DNA of 64,000 nt from Aureibacillus halotolerans (GCF_004363045.1 NZ_SNYJ01000005.1:62001-126000), one strand, 5' to 3'; positions 8,224-17,069 are shown, counted from the stretch's first letter. Numbers and translations: made by a program. The notes: generated by a model not told the origin, from the sequence alone.

Positions 8224-9729
8224 TTACTTCGTTGCGACCAATCGACTTACATCATTAAACACCCCGACATAGCTTTTCGTTTCCCCTGCGTGATTCTTCA
8301 TCGGACTAATCGTCAGTAATCCTTGATAAATCTCCCCATTTTTACGCTTGTTCCAAATTTCCCCTTCCCAAAAGCCATCCTCTTCAATCGAGCGCCACAT
8401 GGCTTCATAGAACGCAATGTTATGCCGTCCCGATTGGAGGATTGTTGGTGTTTTGCCTTTGACTTCCTCACTGGAATACCCCGTAATTCGGGTAAATGAA
8501 GGATTGATCTGCTGGATCACTAACTGCTTGTTCGTCACCATAATGCCTTCAGCTGTGCCATCAATAATCTTGCTGCTGAGGTCGACCTGCTCCCGGTAGT
8601 ACAGGAAAATGACAATGACGAAGCTGACGATGGCGAACTCCGACAGCAGCATAAAAGCAATTGCATGATGCCCCGTGAACGATGCGACAGAAGTCAGTAG
8701 CAAAGGCGGGAAAAATCCACCTAAACCACCCATTGCCGATACAATGCCGTTCACAATACCGGCCTGCTTATTGAAATATAGCGGCACAAGCTTGAAGATC
8801 GTTCCGTTGCCAACCCCGACAGTGAATGCCACCGCAAGCGCCCCGACGGTATACCAAGGCAGTGAGGGCGAAAAGGACAAGAGAATGCCGCATAATGCCA
8901 CACCGATAAAAACGATCATTAAAAGGATGTAAGGATTGTATCGATCGGCTAACCAACCACCGATTGGACGAAAGGCCGTTGCGATGGCAATAAAGATGGC
9001 TGTGCGAATGCCCGCGTCGACTGGCCCCAAGCCAAACTGATCGACCAATAGACTTGGCAGGAAGACAGTGAATGCCACGAATGCACCAAACGTAATGAAA
9101 TAAAAGAGGCTAATCATCCAAAGAATTGGGTTCCGATACACAGCCCCCATTTGCTTAATCATGGATTGTTTTACTTTCGTTTCCTGCCTGTCGCCGAAAA
9201 GAAACGTCAAAAGCGCATAGGCGAGTAGGATGAACAAAGTCAGACGGATGGTGCTTTGCCAGCCGATAGAGCTCGCGATGATTGGTGCCCCAAACATAGT
9301 CAAGGCTGTTCCGATATTGCCGATGCCATAAATCCCGTTAATAAAGCCGTGCTTTTCCTTCGGGTAGTATTTCGGTAGAGACGTGACGCCAATGGAGAAA
9401 GTCGCGCCACCAACACCTAGGAGAAGACCGCCAACAATTAAATCGAAAAAGCTGTCAGCTGAACTAAGGGCAAGAACAGGCACTAACAGAATGATAAAGC
9501 TGATCAAGAAGGTGAAGCGAGCCCCGATGCGATCCGTATAAAAGCCGAACGGGATGCGTAGCACCGAACCTAAGACAACAGGAACGGCTGTGACAAGGGA
9601 GGCCTGACCAGCAGTCAAGGCAATGTCTTCACGAATGTAAGGCATCAAGGAAGAGAGCAATACCCAAATCATGAAGCCGATGACAAGACTGGACGTTTGC
9701 AGGGAGAGCTGAAACGTCGATTTTTTCAT
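8224..9729 (-). CDS. narK: Nitrate/nitrite transporter NarK with a C-terminal PAS domain
   Basis: A 501-residue protein. Residues 1 to about 375 form a NarK-type MFS transporter with 12 hydrophobic segments and the nitrate signature GIGNIGTA plus a second glycine-rich motif (VGVGNGTIF). Residues of about 385-501 are an extra cytoplasmic PAS domain (TGYSSEEVKGKTP, FYEAMWRSIEEDGFWEGEIW, YVGVFNDVS). Ordinary Bacillus and Staphylococcus NarK/NarT proteins are about 390-400 residues without it. No output domain follows the PAS, so it may gate transport itself or act as a docking sensor; that is inference. AAAGGAACGATCAC sits before the ATG. It is divergent from narGHJI and has its own Fnr-type promoter. 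Confidence 0.92.
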   Translation of the reverse strand: MKKSTFQLSLQTSSLVIGFMIWVLLSSLMPYIREDIALTAGQASLVTAVPVVLGSVLRIPFGFYTDRIGARFTFLISFIILLVPVLALSSADSFFDLIVGGLLLGVGGATFSIGVTSLPKYYPKEKHGFINGIYGIGNIGTALTMFGAPIIASSIGWQSTIRLTLFILLAYALLTFLFGDRQETKVKQSMIKQMGAVYRNPILWMISLFYFITFGAFVAFTVFLPSLLVDQFGLGPVDAGIRTAIFIAIATAFRPIGGWLADRYNPYILLMIVFIGVALCGILLSFSPSLPWYTVGALAVAFTVGVGNGTIFKLVPLYFNKQAGIVNGIVSAMGGLGGFFPPLLLTSVASFTGHHAIAFMLLSEFAIVSFVIVIFLYYREQVDLSSKIIDGTAEGIMVTNKQLVIQQINPSFTRITGYSSEEVKGKTPTILQSGRHNIAFYEAMWRSIEEDGFWEGEIWNKRKNGEIYQGLLTISPMKNHAGETKSYVGVFNDVSRLVATK

Positions 9730-9771
9730 GTGATCGTTCCTTTCTATTGCAGTGATATGTGTATGGACATG

Positions 9772-9814
9772 ATTTTAAATTGTTGTTAGTACTTTGTCTG
9801 TGAAAAATATCACA
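9772..9814 (-). promoter_or_regulatory. Fnr-dependent promoter of narK
   Basis: A perfect Fnr box TGTGA-N6-TCACA lies at 9799-9814. On the minus strand the -10 TAAAAT (complement of 9772-9777) puts the start near 9765, with the box centred 41.5 bp upstream: class II activator spacing. Confidence 0.85.
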
Positions 9815-9815
9815 G

Positions 9816-10290
9816 GCTTTTGAGAAACGCTCGCTTTCGTCGTTGCTTTGCCTCATTCGGATGCTCATTGCCCGTAAGGCAACTCCGCTCCTCACTCGGC
9901 TTCGCGCCTCGAAAGACAAGCGTTTTCAATGCGCCTGGGGTTGGCTTTCGGGGAACGTTCGCTTTCGTTGTTGCTCGCCTCATTCGGATGCTCATTGCCC
10001 GTAAGGCAACTCCGCTCCTCGCTCGGCTTCGCGCCTCGAAAGGCAAACGATTTCAATGCGCCTGGGTTCGGGCTTTTGAGAAACGCTCGCTTTCTTTGTT
10101 GCTCGCTTCGTTCGGATGCTCATTGCCCGTGCGGCAACTCCGCTCCTCTCTCGGCTTCGCGCCTTGAAAGACAAACGTTTTCAATGCGCCTGGGGTTGGC
10201 TTTTGGGAAACGCTCGCTTTCGTCGTTAGCATTTCCTTGTTCATATGCTCATTGCCCATGTGCCAGTTATGCTTCACTCGAGGCCAGACT
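9816..10290. repeat. 128-bp tandem repeat, 3.7 copies
   Basis: Units begin at 9816, 9944, 10072 and 10199 (period 128, 128, 127). The last is truncated near 10290 and more diverged. Each unit contains ATGCTCATTGCCC, CAACTCCGCTCCTC and CGGCTTCGCGCC, with short inverted ends (AAACGCTC / GCGTTTTC). The frames open in several directions are a side effect of the repeat and are not genes. The array sits exactly between the narK and narG promoters. Confidence 0.9.
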
Positions 10291-10307
10291 ATTTTTTTTA
10301 TTAGAAG

Positions 10308-10350
10308 TGTGATGTTTTTCACAACCTTGTTTTTTAATTGGTGGTTCAAT
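10308..10350 (+). promoter_or_regulatory. Fnr-dependent promoter of narGHJI
   Basis: TGTGATGTTTTTCACA (10308-10323) is a perfect Fnr box. A -10-like TTCAAT at 10345-10350 places the start near 10357 and the box at -41.5. The -10 is weak, as expected of an activator-dependent promoter. Confidence 0.82.
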
Positions 10351-10381
10351 GAACGTAAGAACTTCGTTTGGAGGGATTACG

Positions 10382-13300
10382 ATGAAAAAGAAACCGTCAC
10401 CGCTATGGCAACGATTGAATTATCTTAAGCCAATTGAAAAATATGCGAAGAACCATAGTCAATTACAGGATGGAAATCGGGATTGGGAAAATGTGTATCG
10501 GAATAGATGGCAGCATGACAAGGTGATCCGTTCCACGCATGGCGTCAACTGTACGGGATCATGCAGCTGGAACATCTATGTGAAGAATGGCATTGTCTCT
10601 TGGGAAGGGCAGCAGCTGGATTACCCGACGACTGGGCCGGATATGCCGGAATTTGAACCGCGGGGCTGTCCGCGTGGAGCGAGCTTCTCTTGGTATATCT
10701 ACAGTCCGCTACGCGTCAAATATCCTTATGTGCGGAAGAAACTTCTCCTTCTCTGGAGGGAGGCGCTGGCAACTCATTCAAACCCAGTGGAGGCATGGGC
10801 GTCGATTGTGGAGGACAAGGAAAAGGCAAATTCCTACAAGCAAGCGCGCGGCAAGGGTGGTCTAGTCCGAGGAACTTGGGAGGAGGTCACAAAGCTCATT
10901 TCAGCCTCCGTTCTGTATACGATCAAAAAATACGGCCCTGACCGAAACGTTGGTTTCTCACCAATTCCGGCGATGAGTATGATCAGCCATGCGGCCGGCA
11001 GCCGGTTCATGTCGTTAATCGGTGGACCGATGCTGAGCTTTTACGATTGGTATGCGGATCTGCCGCCAGCTTCTCCGCAAATCTGGGGCGACCAAACGGA
11101 CGTACCGGAGTCCTCTGATTGGTTCAATTCAGGCTATATCATGACGTGGGGATCGAATGTCCCTCTTACGCGTACACCGGACGCGCATTTTCTAGCCGAA
11201 GCCCGCTACAAAGGCACGAAGGTCGTTTCTGTCAGTCCTGATTATGCCGAGTCAACCAAGTTCTCTGATGACTGGATGTCTGTTCGACAAGGCACGGATG
11301 GTGCGGTGGCGATGGCGATGGGGCATGTCATTCTGAGCGAGTTTTACAACAAAAAGCGCACGCCTTATTTTGAGGATTACGCAAAGCGTTACACGGACTT
11401 TCCATTTGCCGTCAAGCTAAAGAAAACGGGGGATACGTTCACAGCTGATCGCTTTCTACACGCCAAGGACTTGGGCGTCCAAACGGAAAATGATGAGTGG
11501 AAACCAGCAATGTACAACAAGCACAATAACGGCTTCTCTATTCCTCATGGCACGATGGGCTCTCGCTGGGATGATAAAGGAAAGTGGAACTTGAAGATGG
11601 TCGATGAGGAAACGGGAGGACCGATTGAACCAGTACTCAGCTTTTTAGGTCGAGAGGACGAAGTGGTGCACGTCAGCATGCCGTACTTTGAGGCGGAAGA
11701 AAACAAAGCTGTCCCACGTGCGATTCCGGTGAAAAAGCTGAAATTGAATGGCGAAACCGTCTACGTGGCTACCGTCTACGATTTAATGCTCGGAAATTAC
11801 GGTGTCGACCGTGGCATTGGTGGCGCAGTCGCAAAAACATACGATGATATCGCGCCTTTCTCACCTGCGTGGCAAGAAGGCATTACGGGCGTGGATCGCA
11901 ACCTTGTCATCAAAATTGCTAGGGAATTCGCCCAAAATGCCGTCGATACGAACGGGAAATCAATGATCATCGTCGGGGCGGGCATCAACCACTGGTTCAA
12001 CTCGGATACCATCTACCGTGCGGTTGTGAACCTTGTCCTGATGGTCGGGGCTCAAGGCGTGAACGGTGGAGGCTGGGCGCATTATGTCGGACAGGAAAAG
12101 CTTCGCCCAGCAGAAGGGTGGAGCACAATTGCGACCGCAAAGGATTGGGGAGGACCTCCAAAGCTGCAAAACGGCACATCCTTCTTTTATTTCGCAACAG
12201 ATCAGTGGCGTTTCGAGGAGACACCAGTTAGTCAATTGACTGCCGCAACCGCTGATGGCGCACGTTACGATCATCACGGGGATTACAATGTGCTGGCCGC
12301 CCGGCTTGGCTGGCTGCCGTCTTATCCGACATTCAATCGAAACAACATCGAGCTCTATGAGGAAGCCGTGGCGAAAGGACATCGGACAACGGAGGAAATC
12401 GGAGCCTATATTGCGGCGCAGCTAGAGGAAAGAAAGCTGCAGTTCGCCATTGAGGACCCGGACAATCCCGTGAACTTCCCGCGGACGCTGTTTGTATGGC
12501 GAGCAAACTTAATCTCCAGCTCAGGAAAAGGGCATGAATACTTCTTGAAGCATTTGCTCGGAACGTCACACGGATTGCTCAATACAGATGAGGATAGCCT
12601 GCGACCAGAGGAAATTAAATGGCGAGACGAAGCACCAGAAGGCAAACTGGACCTTTTGGTCAATCTCGACTTTCGGATGGCTGGAACAGCGTTGTATTCC
12701 GATGTCATTCTGCCAGCTTCAACTTGGTATGAAAAGCATGATTTATCGAGTACGGACATGCACCCTTTTGTGCATCCTTTCAACCCAGCGATTGCTTCTC
12801 CATGGGAAGCCAGATCGGATTGGGACATCTTTTCTACCCTTGCCAAAGGCGTTCAGGACATGGCGAAGGAGCTCGATCTAGATGCGGTCAAGGAAGTGGT
12901 CGCCACGCCGCTGAATCATGACACCCCCGCTGAAATGGCACAGCCGTTTGGCGAGATCAAGGACTGGTCCAGAGGAGAATGCGAGCCAATTCCAGGCAAA
13001 ACAATGCCGCAAATTCATGTCGTAGAGCGAGATTACAAAGAAGTGTACGACAAGATGGTCGCGCTTGGGCCAAATGTTGGCACGAAGCCCTATGGTGGCA
13101 AGGGCATTAGCTGGAAAATGGAGCACGAATACGATCAGGTCAAGCATGTGCTTGGAACGATTAAAAATGGCAGTGTGGCCGATGGCTGCGCCGATATCAG
13201 GGATGCGCGCGCTGCATGTGAAGCGGTTCTGATGCTTTCCTCGACGACAAACGGAAGGGTCGCTGTGAAGGCTTGGGAGGCGCTGGAGGAGAAGACGAGC

Positions 13301-14065
13301 CTGGAATTGAAGGATTTGGCGCAAGAGAGAGAAGAGGAGCTGATTACGTTTGATCAAATTACAGCTCAGCCGAAAACCGTCATCACTTCGCCTGCGTTTA
13401 GTGGCTCCGAAAAGGGAGGCCGTCGCTACTCACCGTTTACAACCAACATTGAGAAATTAATCCCATTTCGTACGATTACGGGGCGTCAATCGTATTTCCT
13501 TGATCACGAAATGATGAAGGAATTCGGTGAATCGTTCGCCGTCTTTAAACCCATCTTGAACCATAAGCCATTCCGGAGACAGCGACCGGACATTGAAGGC
13601 AAAGAGATTACGCTCAATTATTTAACGCCACATAACAAGTGGTCCATCCATAGCATGTATTTTGACGCCCAACCGATGCTGACGCTTTTCCGTGGCGGCC
13701 CAACCGTGTGGATGAATAAAGATGATGCCGCCGAGGTCGATGTCGAGGACAATGATTGGATCGAATGCTTCAATCAAAACGGGGTCGTCGTCGCTCGGGC
13801 AGTCGTTTCGCACCGGATTCCCCGTTCAATGGCGTTCATGCATCACGCACAGGATCGGCATATCCATGTCCCGGGGACGAAGCTAACGAAAAATCGTGGG
13901 GGTACGCATAACAGTCCGACGCGAATTCACGTGAAGCCAACACATATGATTGGCGGCTATGCGCAGCTGAGCTATGGCTTTAACTACTACGGGCCAACCG
14001 GAAACCAACGAGATTTGAACGTCATCATCAGAAAGCTGAAGGAGGTTGATTGGCTTGAAGATTAA
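10382..14065 (+). CDS. narG: Respiratory nitrate reductase alpha chain NarG
   Basis: A 1227-residue catalytic subunit, matching the usual length. It reduces nitrate to nitrite at a molybdenum bis-MGD centre on the cytoplasmic face of the membrane. The N-terminal FS0 [4Fe-4S] ligands of NarG type are seen as H-x3-C-x3-C (STHGVNCTGSCSW near residue 50), with a further Cys in the EPRGCPRGA segment. The molybdopterin oxidoreductase and dinucleotide-binding domains follow, the latter ending in NSPTRIHVKPTHMIGGY. ATG 10382 is chosen because GGAGGG (10370-10375) lies 6 nt upstream. The frame opens earlier, but within the promoter region. First gene of narGHJI. Confidence 0.97.
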   Translation: MKKKPSPLWQRLNYLKPIEKYAKNHSQLQDGNRDWENVYRNRWQHDKVIRSTHGVNCTGSCSWNIYVKNGIVSWEGQQLDYPTTGPDMPEFEPRGCPRGASFSWYIYSPLRVKYPYVRKKLLLLWREALATHSNPVEAWASIVEDKEKANSYKQARGKGGLVRGTWEEVTKLISASVLYTIKKYGPDRNVGFSPIPAMSMISHAAGSRFMSLIGGPMLSFYDWYADLPPASPQIWGDQTDVPESSDWFNSGYIMTWGSNVPLTRTPDAHFLAEARYKGTKVVSVSPDYAESTKFSDDWMSVRQGTDGAVAMAMGHVILSEFYNKKRTPYFEDYAKRYTDFPFAVKLKKTGDTFTADRFLHAKDLGVQTENDEWKPAMYNKHNNGFSIPHGTMGSRWDDKGKWNLKMVDEETGGPIEPVLSFLGREDEVVHVSMPYFEAEENKAVPRAIPVKKLKLNGETVYVATVYDLMLGNYGVDRGIGGAVAKTYDDIAPFSPAWQEGITGVDRNLVIKIAREFAQNAVDTNGKSMIIVGAGINHWFNSDTIYRAVVNLVLMVGAQGVNGGGWAHYVGQEKLRPAEGWSTIATAKDWGGPPKLQNGTSFFYFATDQWRFEETPVSQLTAATADGARYDHHGDYNVLAARLGWLPSYPTFNRNNIELYEEAVAKGHRTTEEIGAYIAAQLEERKLQFAIEDPDNPVNFPRTLFVWRANLISSSGKGHEYFLKHLLGTSHGLLNTDEDSLRPEEIKWRDEAPEGKLDLLVNLDFRMAGTALYSDVILPASTWYEKHDLSSTDMHPFVHPFNPAIASPWEARSDWDIFSTLAKGVQDMAKELDLDAVKEVVATPLNHDTPAEMAQPFGEIKDWSRGECEPIPGKTMPQIHVVERDYKEVYDKMVALGPNVGTKPYGGKGISWKMEHEYDQVKHVLGTIKNGSVADGCADIRDARAACEAVLMLSSTTNGRVAVKAWEALEEKTSLELKDLAQEREEELITFDQITAQPKTVITSPAFSGSEKGGRRYSPFTTNIEKLIPFRTITGRQSYFLDHEMMKEFGESFAVFKPILNHKPFRRQRPDIEGKEITLNYLTPHNKWSIHSMYFDAQPMLTLFRGGPTVWMNKDDAAEVDVEDNDWIECFNQNGVVVARAVVSHRIPRSMAFMHHAQDRHIHVPGTKLTKNRGGTHNSPTRIHVKPTHMIGGYAQLSYGFNYYGPTGNQRDLNVIIRKLKEVDWLED

Positions 14066-15527
14066 AGCGCAAGTCGGCATGGTGATGAACCTGGACAAAT
14101 GCATCGGTTGTCACACATGCAGTGTTACGTGTAAAAATACGTGGACGAATCGCCCAGGTGCGGAGTATATGTACTTTAATAATGTGGAAACCAAACCGGG
14201 GATCGGGTACCCGAAGCAATGGGAAGATCAGGAGAAGTACAAAGGGGGATGGGAGCTAAAAGGCGACGAGTTGCGTTTGAAATCGGGATCAAAGACAAAT
14301 CGTTTGCTGAATTTGTTCCACAACCCTGATTTGCCAGAGCTGGATGATTATTATGAACCATGGACGTATGACTATGAAACATTGACGACGAGCAAGGAGC
14401 GAAAACACCAGTCTGTTGCCCGTGCCAAGTCAACGATCACTGGCGAATTCATGGACTTGGAATGGGGGCCAAACTGGGAGGATGACTTGGCTGGCGGACA
14501 CGTGACGGGTTTGCGTGATCCAAACGTCCTCAAGATGGAGGAATCGATTAAGACGGAGTTCGAGGATGTGTTTATGATGTACTTGCCGCGAATTTGTGAG
14601 CATTGCATCAATCCATCCTGTGTGTCGTCCTGTCCTTCAGGCGCAATGTATAAGCGTGATGAAGATGGCATTGTCCTTGTCGATCAGAACGCCTGTCGTG
14701 CATGGCGCCACTGTGTCTCTTCTTGTCCTTATAAAAAAGTGTACTTCAATTGGCAGACGAACAAAGCAGAAAAATGCACGATGTGTTTTCCGCGCATTGA
14801 GAACGGCCAACCGACAATTTGTTCCGAAACGTGCGTAGGCAGAATTCGTTATATCGGCGTGATGCTCTATGATGCAGATCGGGTGCTAGAAGCGGCCTCT
14901 GCGACGGATGAGAAGGACCTTTATCATACACAGCTTGGCATTTTCCTTGATCCAAACGATCCGAAGGTCATTCAGCAGGCGAAGGAGGACGGGATTCCAA
15001 TGGATTGGATTGAAGCGGCCCAGCAATCACCTCTCTACAAGATGATCATTGATTGGAAGATTGCCTTGCCGCTCCATCCGGAATACCGAACGATGCCGAT
15101 GGTGTGGTATATCCCGCCACTTAGTCCGGTCATGAACATGATCGAGGGCAAAGGCAGCTCCGCCGATACAGCCGATATTTTCCCGGCGATTGATCAGATG
15201 CGGATTCCGATTGAATACCTCGCGAATTTGCTGACGGCAGGAGATACGGATCATATCCGCTCAGTGCTGAAAAAAATGGCGGTCATGCGGAGCTATATGC
15301 GGGCCGATACGATTGGAAAAGCATTTGATACAACCTTGCTAAAGGATCTCTCTTTAACGGAGGATGACATTCGGGAGATGTACCGACTGCTCGCCATCGC
15401 TAAATACAAAGATCGGTTTGTCATTCCACATAGCCATAAAGAAGAAGTGACTGATTTATACGCGATGCAAGGCAGCTGTGGTCTTGACTTTGCGGGTGGT
15501 CCTGGTGGCTGTGGCGTCTTGAAATAA
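14055..15527 (+). CDS. narH: Respiratory nitrate reductase beta chain NarH
   Basis: A 490-residue electron-transfer subunit carrying four iron-sulfur clusters between NarI haems and NarG. Cysteine groups are visible: CIGCHTCSVTC near the N-terminus, CEHCINPSCVSSCP near 180, then CRAWRHCVSSCP, where Trp replaces one Cys as in the [3Fe-4S] site of the family, and CTMC...CSETC. The TTG at 14055 is chosen because AAGGAGG (14039-14045) is 9 nt upstream and the protein then begins MKIKAQVGMVMNLDKC, as in Bacillus. It overlaps the narG end by 11 nt. Confidence 0.96.
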   Translation: MKIKAQVGMVMNLDKCIGCHTCSVTCKNTWTNRPGAEYMYFNNVETKPGIGYPKQWEDQEKYKGGWELKGDELRLKSGSKTNRLLNLFHNPDLPELDDYYEPWTYDYETLTTSKERKHQSVARAKSTITGEFMDLEWGPNWEDDLAGGHVTGLRDPNVLKMEESIKTEFEDVFMMYLPRICEHCINPSCVSSCPSGAMYKRDEDGIVLVDQNACRAWRHCVSSCPYKKVYFNWQTNKAEKCTMCFPRIENGQPTICSETCVGRIRYIGVMLYDADRVLEAASATDEKDLYHTQLGIFLDPNDPKVIQQAKEDGIPMDWIEAAQQSPLYKMIIDWKIALPLHPEYRTMPMVWYIPPLSPVMNMIEGKGSSADTADIFPAIDQMRIPIEYLANLLTAGDTDHIRSVLKKMAVMRSYMRADTIGKAFDTTLLKDLSLTEDDIREMYRLLAIAKYKDRFVIPHSHKEEVTDLYAMQGSCGLDFAGGPGGCGVLK

Positions 15528-15546
15528 AGGAAAGGGGGAGATGTAG

Positions 15547-16077
15547 ATGCATATGACGTTCCAGATGATGTCCTATCTTTTGCGTTATCCAGATGAAGAT
15601 CTGCAAGCTGCTCTACCGGACATTCGCGATTTTTGCACGAGAATGAAGGAAGAAAGCGTCCAAGACAGCCTATTGACGTTCCTAGACGAAGTGGAAAAAC
15701 GCGACTTAGATCAGTTAACAGATCATTATATTGGGCATTTTGATTTCGGTCGGTTAACAAATTTATATGTCACGTATCTCAAGCTTGGGGAGCAACGGGA
15801 GCGGGGGGTGGAGCTGCTGAAGCTGAAGATGATGTATGAAGAAAACGGCTTTTCCCTGACAGAGAAAGATTTGCCGGATTATCTGCCCCTCATGCTTGAA
15901 TTTTGTGCTCATGCCCCGGAAAAAGCACGCACGGAGCTGCTGCAAATGCACGGAAATGCCATTGACGAGATTCGCAACAAACTTGCTGAACAAAGCAGCT
16001 ATTATGCCGTGTTACTGGATGCATTGTTTCATTTAATGGAGGCGCAAGGTGTGGAGATCGAACGGCAGGTCAGTTGA
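15547..16077 (+). CDS. narJ: Nitrate reductase assembly chaperone NarJ
   Basis: A 176-residue acidic protein of the NarJ/TorD-like chaperone family, which helps insert the molybdenum cofactor and FS0 cluster into NarG before membrane docking. Seen are the N-terminal pattern MSYLLRYPDEDLQAALPDI and the central DHYIGHFDFGRLTNLYVTYL stretch typical of NarJ. It is placed 19 nt after narH and 21 nt before narI, as in other nar operons. AAGGGGGAGATG lies upstream of the ATG. Confidence 0.94.
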   Translation: MHMTFQMMSYLLRYPDEDLQAALPDIRDFCTRMKEESVQDSLLTFLDEVEKRDLDQLTDHYIGHFDFGRLTNLYVTYLKLGEQRERGVELLKLKMMYEENGFSLTEKDLPDYLPLMLEFCAHAPEKARTELLQMHGNAIDEIRNKLAEQSSYYAVLLDALFHLMEAQGVEIERQVS

Positions 16078-16098
16078 TAGAAATGGAGAGGAACAGCT

Positions 16099-16776
16099 AT
16101 GGAAACACTATTGTGGGGTGTGTTCCCGTACATCGTAGCAACGATCTTTATAGGAGGCCATCTTTATCGCTACCAGAAGGATCAAATGGGATGGACGACA
16201 AAATCGAGTGAATTATTGGAGAAACGTAGACTAAGAGTCGGCTCACTGCTTTTCCATTGGGGGTTAATGGTCGTATTTGGCGGTCATGTCATGGGTCTGC
16301 TCATACCGATTGGAGTGTATGAATCTTTAGGTGTGTCTGAGCATACGTACCACCTCATGGCGATCATCTTCGGATTGCCAGCGGGAATTGCAACAATCAT
16401 CGGTGTGGCACTGTTGACGTATAGAAGATTTAGTGTCAAGCGATTACGGGCCACATCAACGCCATCGGATTGGGTCACGTTGATCCTGTTGCTGCTCGTT
16501 ATCGGTACGGGTCTGCTCGCGACAACGTTCAATGTCGATTCACACGGCTTTGATTATCGGACGACAATTGCCCCGTGGCTGCGCGGCTTGTTTATCTTCC
16601 GTGTTGACCCGTCGTTGATGGCAACTGTACCGATTTGGTTCAAGATTCATATTTTCATGACTTTCGTTTTGTATAGTGCCTGGCCGTTTACGAGATTGGT
16701 GCATGCGTTTAGCTTCCCGATCCATTACCTGTCAAGAAGCTATGTGATTTATAAGCGGAAAGCGGATGTAAGGTAG
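16099..16776 (+). CDS. narI: Respiratory nitrate reductase gamma chain NarI
   Basis: A 225-residue cytochrome b subunit with five membrane helices that oxidises menaquinol and passes electrons to NarH. Candidate haem-ligating His residues lie in helix 2 (LLFHWGLMVVFGGHVMGL) and in the last helices (KIHIFMTFVLYSAWPFTRLVHAF). It starts 21 nt after narJ and is the last gene of the operon, closed by a terminator 24 nt downstream. Confidence 0.95.
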   Translation: METLLWGVFPYIVATIFIGGHLYRYQKDQMGWTTKSSELLEKRRLRVGSLLFHWGLMVVFGGHVMGLLIPIGVYESLGVSEHTYHLMAIIFGLPAGIATIIGVALLTYRRFSVKRLRATSTPSDWVTLILLLLVIGTGLLATTFNVDSHGFDYRTTIAPWLRGLFIFRVDPSLMATVPIWFKIHIFMTFVLYSAWPFTRLVHAFSFPIHYLSRSYVIYKRKADVR

Positions 16777-16800
16777 AGGTCGGCAGAAATTGATGAACGG

Positions 16801-16836
16801 AGCGTACCGAGGAGAAGTCCTGCGGTACGCTTTTTC
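16801..16836 (+). terminator. Intrinsic terminator of narGHJI
   Basis: AGCGTACCG (16801-16809) pairs with CGGTACGCT (16823-16831), followed by a T-run to 16835. Confidence 0.88.
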
Positions 16837-16841
16837 GTGAA

Positions 16842-16950
16842 GCGAGCCCCTAGAATGAAAAAGCGAGTCGGAAAAGCACTGAAGCGAGTCCATAATGGGG
16901 AAAAGCGAGCCTATAACGGGAGAGAGCGAGCCCAAGTAGAGAAAGCGAGT
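16842..16950. repeat. Phased GCGAG direct-repeat array, 6 copies
   Basis: The motif (A)AGCGAG(C/T)C recurs with GCGAG at 16842, 16863, 16884, 16905, 16926 and 16945, so spacing is 21, 21, 21, 21 and 19 bp. The 12-14 bases between copies are not conserved. It starts directly behind the narI terminator. The same motif with the same period occurs at 25007-25220. Confidence 0.85.
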
Positions 16951-16980
16951 CAATGAAGACGATATGTAAATATGTTCAAT

Positions 16981-16996
16981 ATTCTTACGTAAGAAT
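16981..16996. promoter_or_regulatory. 16-bp perfect palindrome upstream of the moaA Fnr box
   Basis: ATTCTTACGTAAGAAT is a perfect palindrome ending one base before the Fnr box. It is centred near -58.5 from the predicted moaA start and could be a second regulator site. I cannot assign the regulator. Confidence 0.45.
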
Positions 16997-16997
16997 G

Positions 16998-17040
16998 TGT
17001 GACATAGATCACAGGGGCCGCCCCTGTTTCACGTTATGAT
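16998..17040 (+). promoter_or_regulatory. Fnr-dependent promoter of the moaA operon
   Basis: TGTGACATAGATCACA (16998-17013) is a perfect Fnr box and TATGAT (17035-17040) is a good -10, giving a start near 17047 and a box at -41.5. A GC-rich 15-bp palindrome (CAGGGGC-C-GCCCCTG, 17012-17026) occupies the -35 region between them. Confidence 0.85.
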
Positions 17041-17069
17041 AGAGGCAAGAATTGAAGGAGTTGTTACGC

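Noticed and set aside
9820..10349. Several 60-127-codon frames on both strands in the narK-narG gap
   Set aside because: They only reflect the 128-bp tandem repeat, which is open in many frames; no consistent start site or protein family.
12878..13357. 159-codon minus-strand frame within narG
   Set aside because: narG is intact and conserved on the plus strand; the minus frame has no supporting feature.
16838..16956. 41-codon repeat peptide frame in the first GCGAG array
   Set aside because: The frame lies directly behind a terminator with no ribosome site, and the second array uses another frame and is interrupted, so the repeat is probably not coding.
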